NCBI GenBank assembly: GCA_034698045.1 | Contig: JAQGAU010001210.1 | Location: 1 to 20,596, forward strand | DNA: 20,596 bases | Source: Paramacrobiotus richtersi | Taxonomy: Eukaryota; Tardigrada; Eutardigrada; Parachela; Macrobiotidae | Reading direction: 5' to 3' | Shown: positions 10,449 through 20,596 of the stretch, in pieces | Position numbering within the stretch: position 1 is the first letter of the stretch | Layout of the letters: every line of letters starts with the position of its first letter | Made by a program: the position numbers and the translations under genes | Notes under the pieces: model-generated | Databases searched by the model: none | Seen by the model: only the letters and a program-made list of their open reading frames with translations | What the model was told of the DNA's origin: nothing

Positions 10449-10984
10449 TAAGAAGGAATATTAACAAACAAGACAAAGGCTGCATCAACATTTAAAAAAT
10501 CGATTCGTTACTTTCAGGCTCAGTTATCATCGCATTCGGAATACACTTCGTTGGTTTTTGACCTTTGTGGACCCCTACGCATACGAAAACCAGTATTAAA
10601 AATTTTCGCTTATTGACGTAGATCCGATAAAGGTTTACACAATTTTTTGCTTGGCTTCGTCTAGACGCGGCGCAATCATGGATCCGGCTGAACTGAAATC
10701 ACATGGAACAGTAAAAATTTCTACCTGAGAAATGACCTTTCTCTAATGCATATCGGATTACACTTATGACGTCACGGGTCTAGCTAATCTCCCTCGCTGG
10801 GCTAATTACGTCCCTTGGGATGGTTTGTGTAAAAGTCATGCTTAACCTTGTTCCCAAACACAGCTCCGCACTGATGCGATTCGTATCGAAAATGGCCGGT
10901 GCGATCGTATGGTCTTGCTGGACTGCATATTGGTTTCGTGTACCGTGACCGTGTAGCCTGCACTTCCGGCCGGACATCCTCCCA

Positions 10985-11001
10985 CTATATAAAGCTAAAT
11001 T
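10985..11001 (+). promoter_or_regulatory. TATA-like 17-mer, copy 2
   Basis: Exact second copy of the 17-mer, 553 bases after the first. It stands 58 bases before a 60-codon open stretch at 11059-11241 on the same strand, so it could be a core promoter for a small gene. Equally it could be part of a dispersed repeat. Confidence 0.35.
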
Positions 11002-11058
11002 CTGAAACGCGTACCAATCAATGGGGACTTAACGGACCATCGGATTGTCTTCGTTTAG

Positions 11059-11336
11059 GTATCATTAGAAAGAAAATCTCGTGAAGGGGAGTACCGTGAA
11101 AAAATTTTCGACAAGAATTGGTCGGACGCCTTAGAATTCGCAAAAAACCAAATTGGTAACCAGAGCATGGTGTGGGTCATTTCCGTGGGTCTGGGCTGTG
11201 TGTTCAGCGAATGGTATGGGTTTGAAAAATCTATGGGCTGACTGGTTTAATTCCATTGATCCAAGCCATTACTGGAAATGGAGCAAACTTCTGTACTGTT
11301 GTTGGAATTACCCTTACTACTGAACGCAGGCGCTAA
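11059..11336 (+). pseudogene. Coding-like stretch in two frames; possible exon or decayed gene
   Basis: Frame 1 is open from 11059 to the TGA at 11239-11241. It follows a splice-acceptor-like tcgtttag and ends in a hydrophobic run (MVWVISVGLGCVFSEWYGF). A second frame, open from 11226 to the TAA at 11334-11336, continues with another membrane-like segment (GLTGLIPLIQAITGNG). A one-frame shift between 11226 and 11241 would link them into about 90 residues. I recognise no family. Sixty open codons can arise by chance, so this stays tentative. Confidence 0.22.
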
Positions 11337-12834
11337 TAGTCACAAGTCAGCTGAGAAGAGTGGGCAAATGTCCATGTCAGTCCAGCCAGCCATGTGCGAG
11401 TGCCGCATGACTGAAAAGGCAGATCTCCCCGAGTCTGCTGGTTTTGATTACAGAAAGCTGTACTTTCACGGTTTCGCCATGGCATAGTAATTCCAAAGCG
11501 TATACATAAACAATTAAATATACTTTTTAAGCGGTATCTAAAATCCATTTGTTCAGCCGTTTGGCGATAAATAAATAGCGCGATTTATTTTGTCAAATAT
11601 TATGTGCTTCATGGGAAAACATCGTCGGAAAACTGTGTAGAAGGCCAGAAATTCCATTCAAAAAAATGCAGCAGTCACTGAACAGTGATTATAAAATGTT
11701 TCAAGCAAGTAATAAAAGGGGGGAATTAAGTCCTGCTTCTGGCTGATGCTTGGGCGTTCTCGTTATACATATAAGTTTAATCATTTGTAATCTGACCACA
11801 GGTAATATTTGTCATTGAATACCACCAGATTGACCAGATTCACCGCACGTCGGCTGGGGGAACCCAGTAATATGACAAAAAAATTGTACACGCCAGTTGA
11901 ATCGTTTTATTACTGATTGTTAGCAGCATCCTTACGTAATTTTCCGAGTTCATTTAGTGTATCAAATTTAAAGGTAAAAGGATCATTTAAAACATATCTA
12001 TCTGTAAGCTATAATACGCTATTTCATACCGCGCAGTTTTGTTATATACTCAAATTGTGTAATACATGTTCAACGAGTCAGCGACCTGTCAAAATTCAAA
12101 GCGGTTACCGCACTTCGAGGCAGAGAACATTTTCATATGAAATTGACCATACGACAACTTTCGTCTTTCAGATCAGCGCAACAGAATTGTGGTTTCGGTT
12201 TTTTCCAATGAATTTGTTTATTCGTTGCAGCGATCGTATTTTATTCTCCCATGTTTGTCGAATCTAATGTATTCGAAGTACAATCACGGATTTGTATTTC
12301 TAAGTGAAGACTAAGTAGTAACGAATTTTTTAAACTATTTCTTTCAAAAGCTTGCAGATGATCTGCGTTTTACTTTCTGCAAAAATCTTCGAACGCCCTT
12401 TTCGCGTACATGGGTGTAACGAGTGTTCCGCCAATGGTTCGCCAGACAGTATTTTTGTGCAGGTGCCCTTACGGCCAAGCTTTTACAAATGTTGATAGGA
12501 CCACGAGCCAGAAACTGGAAAGCGTATACTCTGCACCGGGTAACCTGTTAGAAAGTGGATTCAGAAAGTGTTCTGTACCTAGCGCACAACTGTGGCATCG
12601 GTGAAAGTTCACAATTTATTTTCGAACAACAAACTGGGGTGGTAGTCTGAAATAATAATAATTCAACAAAGCGTTGTTTTAAATTATCGGAAGAAAGCGT
12701 ACACCCGAAAACATTTGTTCGATTTAAACGTATCGCTTCTGTGGATTTCATTTTGATTTCTCCTGTGACAATTTTAGCAGTCTGGATACAAAAGGCGCCG
12801 TACAATCATTTCTATTTAGCTGGTTGGTGTAGCT

Positions 12835-12864
12835 TTGGCGGCGGCGCGAAGCGCCCGCCGCCAA
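12835..12864. repeat. GC-rich hairpin with GAA loop (1)
   Basis: Ten perfect pairs (ttggcggcgg with ccgccgccaa), then a bulged C and three more pairs (cgc/gcg) closing a GAA triloop. It stands out as almost pure G+C in AT-rich surroundings. Confidence 0.65.
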
Positions 12865-13638
12865 TGCGAAGTTTACGAGCCGCGCAAAAAATTAGTAGTT
12901 CATGCATAAGTTTTCTATGGGTTCAGCGATTTCTTTAACTACAAATGACCGAAATTATTTTCAAACCGTTTTTACGAAAGCTTACAACGGATTTCTGTTT
13001 AAATTTGTCCAAGCGCCCGGCAACACCGGATTTCGTATATAAAGAGCTTAACAACTCTTCCGCCCGTTATGCGCCGAACCGCCTATTTCTGCTGCAGCCA
13101 TTCCAGATAGCCGATAAGACGGTAACTCTGTTTGCAAGCCGGTCGCACGTATTTCTGGTTTTTCAAGTTTTAAAATTTTTACAACCGAGCGAATCAAAGC
13201 AAGAAAACGTAAGAACGTAGCGAACGTCTCTGCGCCGAGTTACCTTTCACAAACTGGCTCTACAAAGTACAGTAGTTCTACATAGAAAGCTCAAAACTGT
13301 AGCGTCAATGAAAGTCAAAAAGAATTCGGAACAGTATATGGTATGACGGTAGATTTCGAAACATTGGTCCTGATTTGTAAAGTCTTCAGCTGAAAGTTTT
13401 CTGTAAAGTTTTTTACAAAAGTTTTGCGTAGCATGAGGTTGCCCACAAAAACAAAACGGAAGCCGCGACGGGAATCCGTCTGGCTGTGAGGTGCTAAGAG
13501 TATCGCCGTGATCGGAAGTAAATCAATTAAAACATGCTCATTACATAATACATGATTAATTAATACATAGTCAATTTGCAGTTGATACATATACCACGCA
13601 CCGTAATTAACTAGAGATTTTACTGTTTAACAGTACAG

Positions 13639-13674
13639 CAAGCTGGGGCTCGCCGAAGGCGGGCCGCCTGCTTG
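13639..13674. repeat. GC-rich hairpin with GAA loop (2)
   Basis: Imperfect stem around a GAA loop at 13655-13657. The inner arms are gctcgcc and ggcgggc (six of seven pairs), with caag and cttg pairing at the base. Same loop and composition as the hairpin at 12835, suggesting a related element. Confidence 0.5.
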
Positions 13675-14116
13675 TAGTATATACAGTACATACCATGCAG
13701 TGGTGTTGCTTTGCAGGTAAATTTTTGTTGGTTGCTACAATTTCTTCGGGTTTGCATAAGTATACTTCCCACGCAGCCAACCAGTTTACAGAAAAAACGT
13801 CTGAACGGTTTACAATCTTTTGATCGGCAATGCTGATGCATAGCATAAATATGCAACAAGTCAATAAAGAAGGAAAATCTTACTGCAAAAGGAATGACGA
13901 TGACAATAAAATGATAGCTGCGCCGCCAGATTTCAATGTCATGTTGACAAATGCCCAGTCGATGCATCTAGCTTATGGTATTCAATCATAATTAACGGCA
14001 TACTCAAAAAATGTTGTACAATTCGATTGGCAAGTAAATATTTCGTTGCGAAGTTTACGGCGAATGTACACATACAGATACAGCATAAAAAACGGTAGAG
14101 AACGGAAACTGAATTA

Positions 14117-17100
14117 TCACACTGGATCCTGCTTGGACATCAGATACGTCGCACTATTCAACCGGGTAGCAGCCTTCTTCTGTGGTAGGGACGGAAACGA
14201 GCGCAAATGGGCTTTCCTCTCAAAGGCCAGTTCATCCTCCGCATCGTCCTTCTCCAGGGAATGATTCACCAGGGCCCCGTTCTTTTCCCTCACTTCCGAC
14301 GCAGTCCCCGGGATTTCCTGATGTTTGTTGTTGTCATATTTCAGGTTGAACAGATTAAAGCACGTGGCCTCGTTCCCGAATTCTTCCCCTTCCGCCAGTG
14401 TCTCGGGTAGCTTCTGGTGCCAGGTTTCTGGGAGGAAGAGCGGAGCAAAACCGCCCAGTATGGCAAATATGCCAAAGATGACCAAAGGCAGGGTCATGTA
14501 GTCCTTGCCGATGTGGATGATTACCGGGCCTAGACAGACGCCTAGAGTAGCGACTGTGGCGCTGGTCGCGAGGCCTAGCGAAAAAAGCCATGATTCTGAA
14601 CTCGTTACTGTTCTTTTTTTCTATTTTGTATAGCTAACATTATAAAAATTATTATCAGAATTAGTAAAAATTTATGCAAAAAATTCATGTAAAAATATTA
14701 TTCGTAGTAGTAAATATTTAAAGTTGTAAAAATTAATAGTAAATAAAAATTATTTGTACTCCTGCTAAACTTTACTACACATTAATATCAAAAACGAAGG
14801 AAGAAAAGACACAGAAACGGTGCAAATAAACCCCAAGCAAAGTCATTTAAAATAGTAATAATTACCGATGCCTCGAACAACCGTTGGATACAGTTCCCCG
14901 GCATACACGCAGATGACAAAAAACGACGCCGAAATGCAAAACTTTCCCAGTAGATACATGGCCAGGATCGCATCGGGGTTCTTTTCCGGTAGAGCCACCG
15001 TAATCACACACAAAATCCCTCCGCAAATCATGGCGACACATAACGGCAGCCGTCGGCCGAGCTTCTCGGTGACGAACCAGACAATCGCATACGCCGGGAT
15101 CTCCATGATCATCGACAGTAAGTAGCTCAGGAACATGGATGATCCTCCCAGTGTCGGCGAGTAATAGCTCAACCCCATGTACACCGAAATATTGCTGAAC
15201 CAGATAAATGTGACCAAAGCCGTTTTCTTTCGTAGGTTAGGCAATCTGCAATTAAAACAAAGGTCAATAGTGGGATACAGCCTCGCAAAACGGGAAAAAC
15301 CGAGAAGAACCAGCGATATAGGCCGGTCAAAGAGGATGAAGCTGGTCAGCACTCTTTTTGAGACGTACTGTACGCGATCGATGAAACGGCACGCAAACCG
15401 GCCCTGGCACATACAGCAAACCGGTTTTGACCACTGGCTAGTATGCCAATACCGGATTGCGGTAGGGCTGCGTTGCGTGCCATTTCATTGAAACGCGTAC
15501 AGTGCTGGACACGGTTGTCGATAGACTAAATTCGTAACTATCCGGTCGATATCGTTATGGAACCCACCGTAAAAGGTCAAAGAACGTCGGAGTGACCTTC
15601 GCCGCCTCGGCACTCGCCGTCTCATGGTCCAGAATCAGATCCAGTTTATTCAACGTGTTCGATCCCAGAATCTTCCCGTTGACCTGTGCGGTAAATCGGA
15701 GAAAATCCTTAATCTCCACACTGCGGTGTTTGGCCAGGAGCCAGCGGGGTGATTCCGGGACGAAAAACCATGCAAACAGCAGTATCATTTCCGGGAGGGA
15801 AGTGGCCAGGGACAGCCGGCGCCATTCCGGTAGAATATACGCCACAGCGGCGAGGAGGATGGTTCCCAGGGTGTATGAGGCGGTGGCCAGAATGCCGACC
15901 CGGGTGCGTTTCTCCGGGCGGACCAGTTCGATGGCGTAGATCATGGGGATGCGCAGGGAGGAGGGTACGGTCAGACCGATGAAGAAACGGCACATGCACC
16001 ACACAGCGAAGTTGGGCGCGAAGGAGGACAACATGCCGAATACGGATTGCAGTGCTGAAAAGTCGGGAAATACCTCATAAATGATATCTTTTTAGATACT
16101 TACATTATCGTTGTTAACCATAGTACTTTCATTTTATATCATTTTTGTATAAATTACTATCAACACAATAGAAAACTACAAAAAACCAGTTGATATAGAC
16201 CCCAAAAACTTCCGCAAAAAGTCGAAAGACTACAAGGAAACTGAGCACAGAAATTATGGAAAACATAGCTATATTCGCGGTTTAAACGTTAGTTTTCTCT
16301 TTCAGTACCTAAAATGAGGAACATGGTGATCTTTCGTCCAAAAAAATCCGACAATATTCCAAATACCAGCAGTCCACACACACTGCCCAGCGTGAAGCAT
16401 ACCAGCGCCAGAGTGACCAGATAGTCACGTGAGCAGACCAAATCGAATTCCGTCACTACACTGCGCACCTGGACGTTCTCGTACAGCCATCCCGAACGAC
16501 ACGGCTCAGTCGGTGACTGCGAGATATTGGTGGCGGAAACGTTTGGGGAATCGTGTAGTAAATCGTGCCAGTCCGTAAAATTGGCACTGTACATGTTGCA
16601 CTGGTCGTGCTGATATATGGGGAACCCCTGTTCGTCATCGAATTGTTTCAACCGGGGAATACCGATCAGTTGCAGGGTGGCGTTGAAATGTTCCAGTTCG
16701 GGAATGTGGCAGCGGAAATTTTTGGGAGTGACGGATTGGAATAACTGAAAAAATGACGAAAAAACTCTGTAATTATGATTGTACACCTAACGTATAACTT
16801 CACCTAAGTATACTAATAAATAATAGTGATAATAAATAAATAATAATAAGCTTGGGCGACGCACTTTGTGTTGAAGTATTCGAAATATATTATCATTCTG
16901 TGCAAGTACTAAGTAGTTGTAATTGTTATTTACGTCAGGAAAGTCTTAATCCTTATTTATCGCGCAGAAGTCGTTAAATTTCCGCTGAGTACGCGTTTAG
17001 GGTTGATTTTCTTCTTTCATATCTGAACTTGTGAATTGTATTGTATTCCAAAAGAATTTGGCAAAATTGCTGTACCTGAATGAAAGAATGTATTCCGGCG

Positions 17101-17192
17101 AACAAACAGACCGGAAAAATAAACCCACACAGAATCAGTAACTGATACCGGCCATAATCACCGACATCCAACAATATATCGTCAAATTCCAT
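14117..17192 (-). CDS. SLC22-family organic ion transporter (paralogue B, complete, 625 aa)
   Basis: Same family and orientation as the gene at 6780-9809. Exons are 17192-17076, 16744-16309, 16054-15568, 15245-14866 and 14574-14117; intron phases are 0, 1, 0/2 by frame bookkeeping (CG|A in Arg347) and 1, all GT-AG. The frame stays open throughout and ends at TGA 14119-14117. Exon 1 again encodes exactly 39 residues (MEFDDILLDVGDYGRYQ...HSFIQ). The first extracellular loop has four N-glycosylation motifs (N60, N94, N107, N112). Landmarks are VVTEFDLVCSRD (136-147), SDFFGRK (171-177), VPESPRWLL (283-291), GELYPTVVRG (463-472) and LFLPETWHQKLPETLAEGEE (519-538). The helix 11 selectivity position holds Thr483. 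The cytoplasmic tail of about 85 residues is long, charged, and ends in DPV, a possible class III PDZ ligand. Substrate unknown. Confidence 0.93.
14575..14865 (-). other. Intron 4 of SLC22 paralogue B, AT-rich
   Basis: 291 bases, with donor G|gtaat at 14865 and acceptor gctag ending at 14575. The middle (about 14635-14790) is almost wholly A/T with short taaaaatt-like blocks. No genes inside. Confidence 0.6.
16813..16849. repeat. (AATA/AAT)n microsatellite in intron 1 of SLC22 paralogue B
   Basis: Run of aataaataat-type units, interrupted once by agtgat. It lies in the 331-base first intron (17075-16745). Confidence 0.6.
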
Positions 17193-17208
17193 TTTTTTGT
17201 GGTATCGG

Positions 17209-17223
17209 TCAGTTTCTCCACAT
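17209..17223 (-). promoter_or_regulatory. Minimal upstream ORF (4 codons) of SLC22 paralogue B
   Basis: ATG TGG AGA AAC TGA ends 16 bases before the main ATG at 17192. If the 5' UTR starts near the TATA-like element at 17293-17300 it would be included in the mRNA and could damp translation. Transcript start unknown. Confidence 0.3.
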
Positions 17224-17292
17224 AAGATCACAAGCTCCTGTTACCACAGTTCTTTCCAGTGAATGTTTTTCACATGAAATAAAACTGACAGC

Positions 17293-17300
17293 ATATATAA
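17293..17300 (-). promoter_or_regulatory. Candidate TATA element of SLC22 paralogue B
   Basis: Reads ttatatat on the minus strand, about 100 bases before the ATG. It would place transcription start near 17265 and give a short 5' UTR. In AT-rich DNA such matches are common. Confidence 0.3.
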
Positions 17301-19200
17301 TGTAATTTGAATCCGAACAACCTGAACATCATCTCATATTCCCAAAACAGTAAGGTTATTGTGACGGAGAAACTATAACACGGAAATTTAAAATATACTA
17401 TGTTGTGGATGAGTTGGGTCTAGTTCTAATTATGCGATCCCAAGTTCGTGGCTGCAGCGCATTAGTTGAGTACAGACCCGTTATCAGTGGCTAATTGAGC
17501 ATGGGATAACCTTTGGAATGTTTAATCTGTTTTCTATTGTATTCTTTCAAGAATTGCCGTATTTCGTGGCTAGATTTATTTACTTTTCCATTGGATATTA
17601 GGTAGCTTATGTGAGATACTGTATCTGCATAGGTCAGTGGTTACAGTACACTGGTAACTGAACTGAGGATTTATTCCATGCATAACAACATTTGCGCACA
17701 GAACAGCTAATCCGTGTAGGTTTGTTTCCTATGAAAAAATCGGGAATTAAAATAGTATTTTAAACAATGCGAACTGACAAGTTGACCATGCGTAAAATAT
17801 AGTTTTTAATGAGTTATTACCGTGCAGTTCAGTATAGGAGGAAATCCTACTGTATGTAGGAAAACGAACTTATGATGTACAATGTAGTAAAATACATCCT
17901 ACTGTTTTCGGACCAATTTTTTCCCAGATTTCTCATTTAAATTTGGATTTATGAGCGAAATAGTTCCGGGTAAATATCATCAGGCTACCGCATATCGCTT
18001 TAATGGATTGTCTTCTTATCTTGTGCAAACGCACCGGAAGTCAGTTTATAGGCGATCTGTGTACTCTTACAATCGCGCATTACCATGTCGTTTTACAATC
18101 CTCGGGGTGATTTTTGGCATAAAATAACTACCGGTGTAATCGAGCAATAAAAGCATGAAATGTATGACAACGTCTTTATATTGTGGCATGTCTACATAAT
18201 AATATTATATGAACGGCGATGGCGAAAATTTGTACGAATCACAAGAATTACTGAAAATCTTCGATTGACAATTAAGTCATATGCCCATTTCTTATCGCAA
18301 AAAGTAGAATAATTGTTAGGTATACAGGTACTGTCCCATTGAATATATTATTTTTGCAGCCGCCCACAATCGATGTTGACCCAATAAAAATTCCAAAAAT
18401 CAAATAAAAAATTTGCCCCAGTTAGCACGCGAAGAAACAGTAGAATACAATCGCTAGATATATATTGAATATTATCGCTATATATACACAGTCGAAGCCA
18501 TATTTAAACTTACGTATCTCTAGATTCATACATTTCTACGTCTCGGATTCCGCCGTTTCAAACTACATTTTTATCTTTTAGTTTATAAGGATCTAATCAA
18601 TTCAGGTTCAAAGACATTTAGTCAAGGGTGTGCAGTACGGAGAGTTTTTGCAAAAATTCCAGATTTGAAATTTTTTATCGAGTTTTTAAGTTTTCAGAAA
18701 CAGTGATTACAGGTGGCGTATACGTAGTAATTCGTTCGACATTCGGTCAAGTCAATGGGCAAAAACAAACTTGAACTGTTACCAAACCGACAGGTATTTT
18801 CATATAAGCGGAACCGGGAAACTATTATGTGCAGGACATTACGAACATGCTGTCTTAATAATGAGGGGAGCGCCAAGTACTTAAAATTACGTTTGCATAT
18901 GAATTAAGTTTAGACTAAAGTGAAATTTAATTCTTTATGAGTATTGATTAACGATTTATTACGCAACGATCGTTATGTGTAGTAACCAAGTTTTGGAAAT
19001 AACGGTTTTGGAATTCGCACCAACATTTGGGCGTCCGCCTGTGCATAGCTCTGCGATCCGATAAAATACCCCACTACAGTATGAAAAATTGCACTATGGT
19101 TGAATAATAATATACACCATTAAACGGTAAAAATGTTGTCTTTCTGCACAGAAAGAAGCTTAGCAACAGTTTTTAAACATACAGAAAACAGTGTTCGCGC

Positions 19201-19233
19201 AAAACAAAAATAAAAACAAAAAAAAGAACAAAA
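19201..19233 (+). repeat. A-rich low-complexity run
   Basis: Almost pure A broken by single C, T or G bases (aaaacaaaaataaaaacaaa). It may be a decayed poly(A) tail of a retroposon, but no element body was recognised beside it. Confidence 0.5.
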
Positions 19234-19558
19234 TCGGTCAGTGATCATTTGCAATGATCGTTTTTGCGCGATGCTGATAGAACAAATATCAGACAGTGGA
19301 AGTGACCCAAGCATATAAGGTTTAGTATTTCTTAAAGTTTTACGGATTGATTTCACATATTGTGTAGCAATATGGAAGGGTACGTACCACCTGAAGAAAC
19401 AAAAAATATTCTACAGTATACCAGGCGCCTTTAGCCTCGTGTATATGTATGTGTAGCAAATCACCAAATTAAAAAATCGCCAGTACCAGCGCTATAACCA
19501 CAAGTCCAGAATCTGCAATTCATACATTTTAAGAACCTCCAACATTTCAAACACGAAT

Positions 19559-19580
19559 GGGTTGCGCGCTAGCGCGACCC
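19559..19580. repeat. GC-rich palindrome centred on CGCGCTAGCGCG
   Basis: A perfect 12-base palindrome (19565-19576) is flanked by gggt and accc, which pair if a two-base tg bulge is allowed. Isolated G+C-rich patch in AT-rich DNA, like the hairpins at 12835 and 13639. Confidence 0.5.
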
Positions 19581-20596
19581 AACACTTGTACATATTAACT
19601 TTACCAACATATTGTGCGTACTGAATACGTAGGCGATAAGCAACTCTATGAAAAAAATGCACTCTTGCCCACTGATTGTAATAATGTGCTACTGGACCAA
19701 CATAAAAAGAAATTTGAAAATCTCAGTAGTCATTCGTTGGTCACAAATCTCTTGTTTTTGCAGTTAAAAGCCTCCGTTTATTGTTATTATGCGCAGTTTC
19801 CTGGCTTTATGGTGCATTAATAACACAAATTTGCATTTCCCACACCACACTAACGTTAGACAGAAAAACGTTTACAAGCACCAGTAGAGCATTTATGTGC
19901 TAAAAACACACGCGGCGCTGCGCCAGGTTCCATTTCCGCTGCACTTCCGGGTTGGACACTCGACACCCATACAGTACTCGTACGCGATGCGTCCGATCCT
20001 AATCATAAGCCATCGGTGTACAGCCTGACTAATCGCAAATCGCTGCTTCTCCAATTCATTTAAGTGCAGTGTAAGCCCGGCCTTCCATCCAAAATAATCT
20101 CATATAGCGACCACGATTCGCAAGTGTGTACATTCACAAATCGTTTGAAAATTCTTCGTACTTGAAAGCACTCTTTCGATTGCGCTTGTGTAAGTTTACG
20201 AGACGGTTAACTGCGATGCGCACAATTTACTCGAGCGAACGTAATTCGTACGCACCGTTTCGTACACTACAGCCGGGTGCTCATTGTATGCAGGTCATTA
20301 AAATTGCTTTCTCCGCATCGTGAGTCGAATTTGCCGCGACGTCTGTCTCGCGGGCAAAACGCGACAGAAAAACCGGTCGATTGGCGAAAAACATAACACG
20401 AAGGACTGGATGTACTTACAATTTTCTCTTTCACATTTTCACTGTTTCTCATTCTGAAGAGTCAAGATATATATTAGCAGCCAGCCGACTGGGCATCAAC
20501 GGCCGTTTAGTGCTTGCATTGGCGTATGGAATAATTGATGAATTAGCGTATCCATTTCTCTCATCGCATTGGTAGCCGGCGGATGCTGGATTATTG

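Larger units (their letters stand above)
9810..14116. other. Intergenic region between the two SLC22 paralogues
   Basis: No intact gene recognised in 4.3 kb on either strand. It holds the twin TATA-like 17-mers (10432 and 10985), the coding-like stretch 11059-11336, and two GC-rich hairpins (12835-12864 and 13639-13674). I found no extra SLC22 exons: none of the motifs PESPRWL, FGRK or PETL appears in the frames I read. The remaining open frames are short and compositionally unremarkable. Confidence 0.55.
17193..20596. other. Right-hand flank, no gene recognised
   Basis: About 3.4 kb of AT-rich sequence. All open frames are under 80 codons, with no motif, signal peptide or membrane pattern I can name, and no tRNA cloverleaf was seen. 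It contains a candidate TATA element of the SLC22 gene (17293-17300), an A-rich run (19201-19233) and a GC-rich palindrome (19559-19580). The next upstream gene is presumably outside the window. Confidence 0.5.

Noticed and set aside
12741-12938. Plus-strand open frame with a Gly/Pro/Arg-rich run
   Set aside because: The biased run is a translation of the GC-rich hairpin at 12835-12864; not protein-like otherwise.
17193-17231. In-frame extension upstream of the ATG of SLC22 paralogue B
   Set aside because: It needs a GTG start; the ATG at 17192 gives the standard SLC22 N-terminus and the same 39-codon exon as paralogue A.

Overview
The window is animal (metazoan) nuclear DNA. Protein-coding stretches are interrupted by GT-AG introns of about 250-900 bases, coding parts are visibly richer in G+C than the AT-rich introns and spacers, and the recognisable proteins are eukaryotic or animal families: a mitochondrial citrate carrier, an EAF6 subunit of histone acetyltransferase complexes, and two SLC22 organic ion transporters. 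Moderate introns and 1.7-4.3 kb spacers suggest an invertebrate with a fairly compact genome. I cannot place the phylum from the sequence alone. There are no operons, CRISPR arrays or bacterial elements.

Layout. (1) Bases 1-2656, minus strand: the first four coding exons of an SLC25A1-type citrate carrier; its 3' end lies off the left edge. (2) Bases 2657-4355: divergent spacer holding a nested foldback repeat (2991-3540) and a near-perfect 33-base palindrome (3738-3770). (3) Bases 4356-6147, plus strand: a two-exon gene for an unusually long EAF6/MEAF6 homologue with a C-terminal AT-hook. (4) Bases 6148-6779: short convergent spacer with candidate poly(A) signals. (5) Bases 6780-9809, minus strand: a complete three-exon SLC22 gene (573 aa). 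(6) Bases 9810-14116: spacer with no recognised gene, but with a repeated TATA-containing 17-mer, a coding-like stretch near 11.06-11.34 kb and two GC-rich hairpins. (7) Bases 14117-17192, minus strand: a complete five-exon SLC22 paralogue (625 aa). (8) Bases 17193-20596: AT-rich sequence in which I recognise no gene.

How the genes relate. The citrate carrier and the EAF6 homologue are arranged head to head. The first exports mitochondrial citrate, the main source of cytosolic and nuclear acetyl-CoA; the second belongs to complexes that spend acetyl-CoA on histones. Co-regulation is an attractive but unproven inference. The two SLC22 genes lie in the same orientation, are full length, and look like products of tandem duplication that then diverged strongly in intron layout. 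Neither has the charged residue in membrane helix 11 that marks typical cation (Asp) or anion/carnitine (Arg) members, so I assign no substrate.

All exon junctions were derived by hand from reading frame, family alignment from memory and GT-AG rules. No database search was run.
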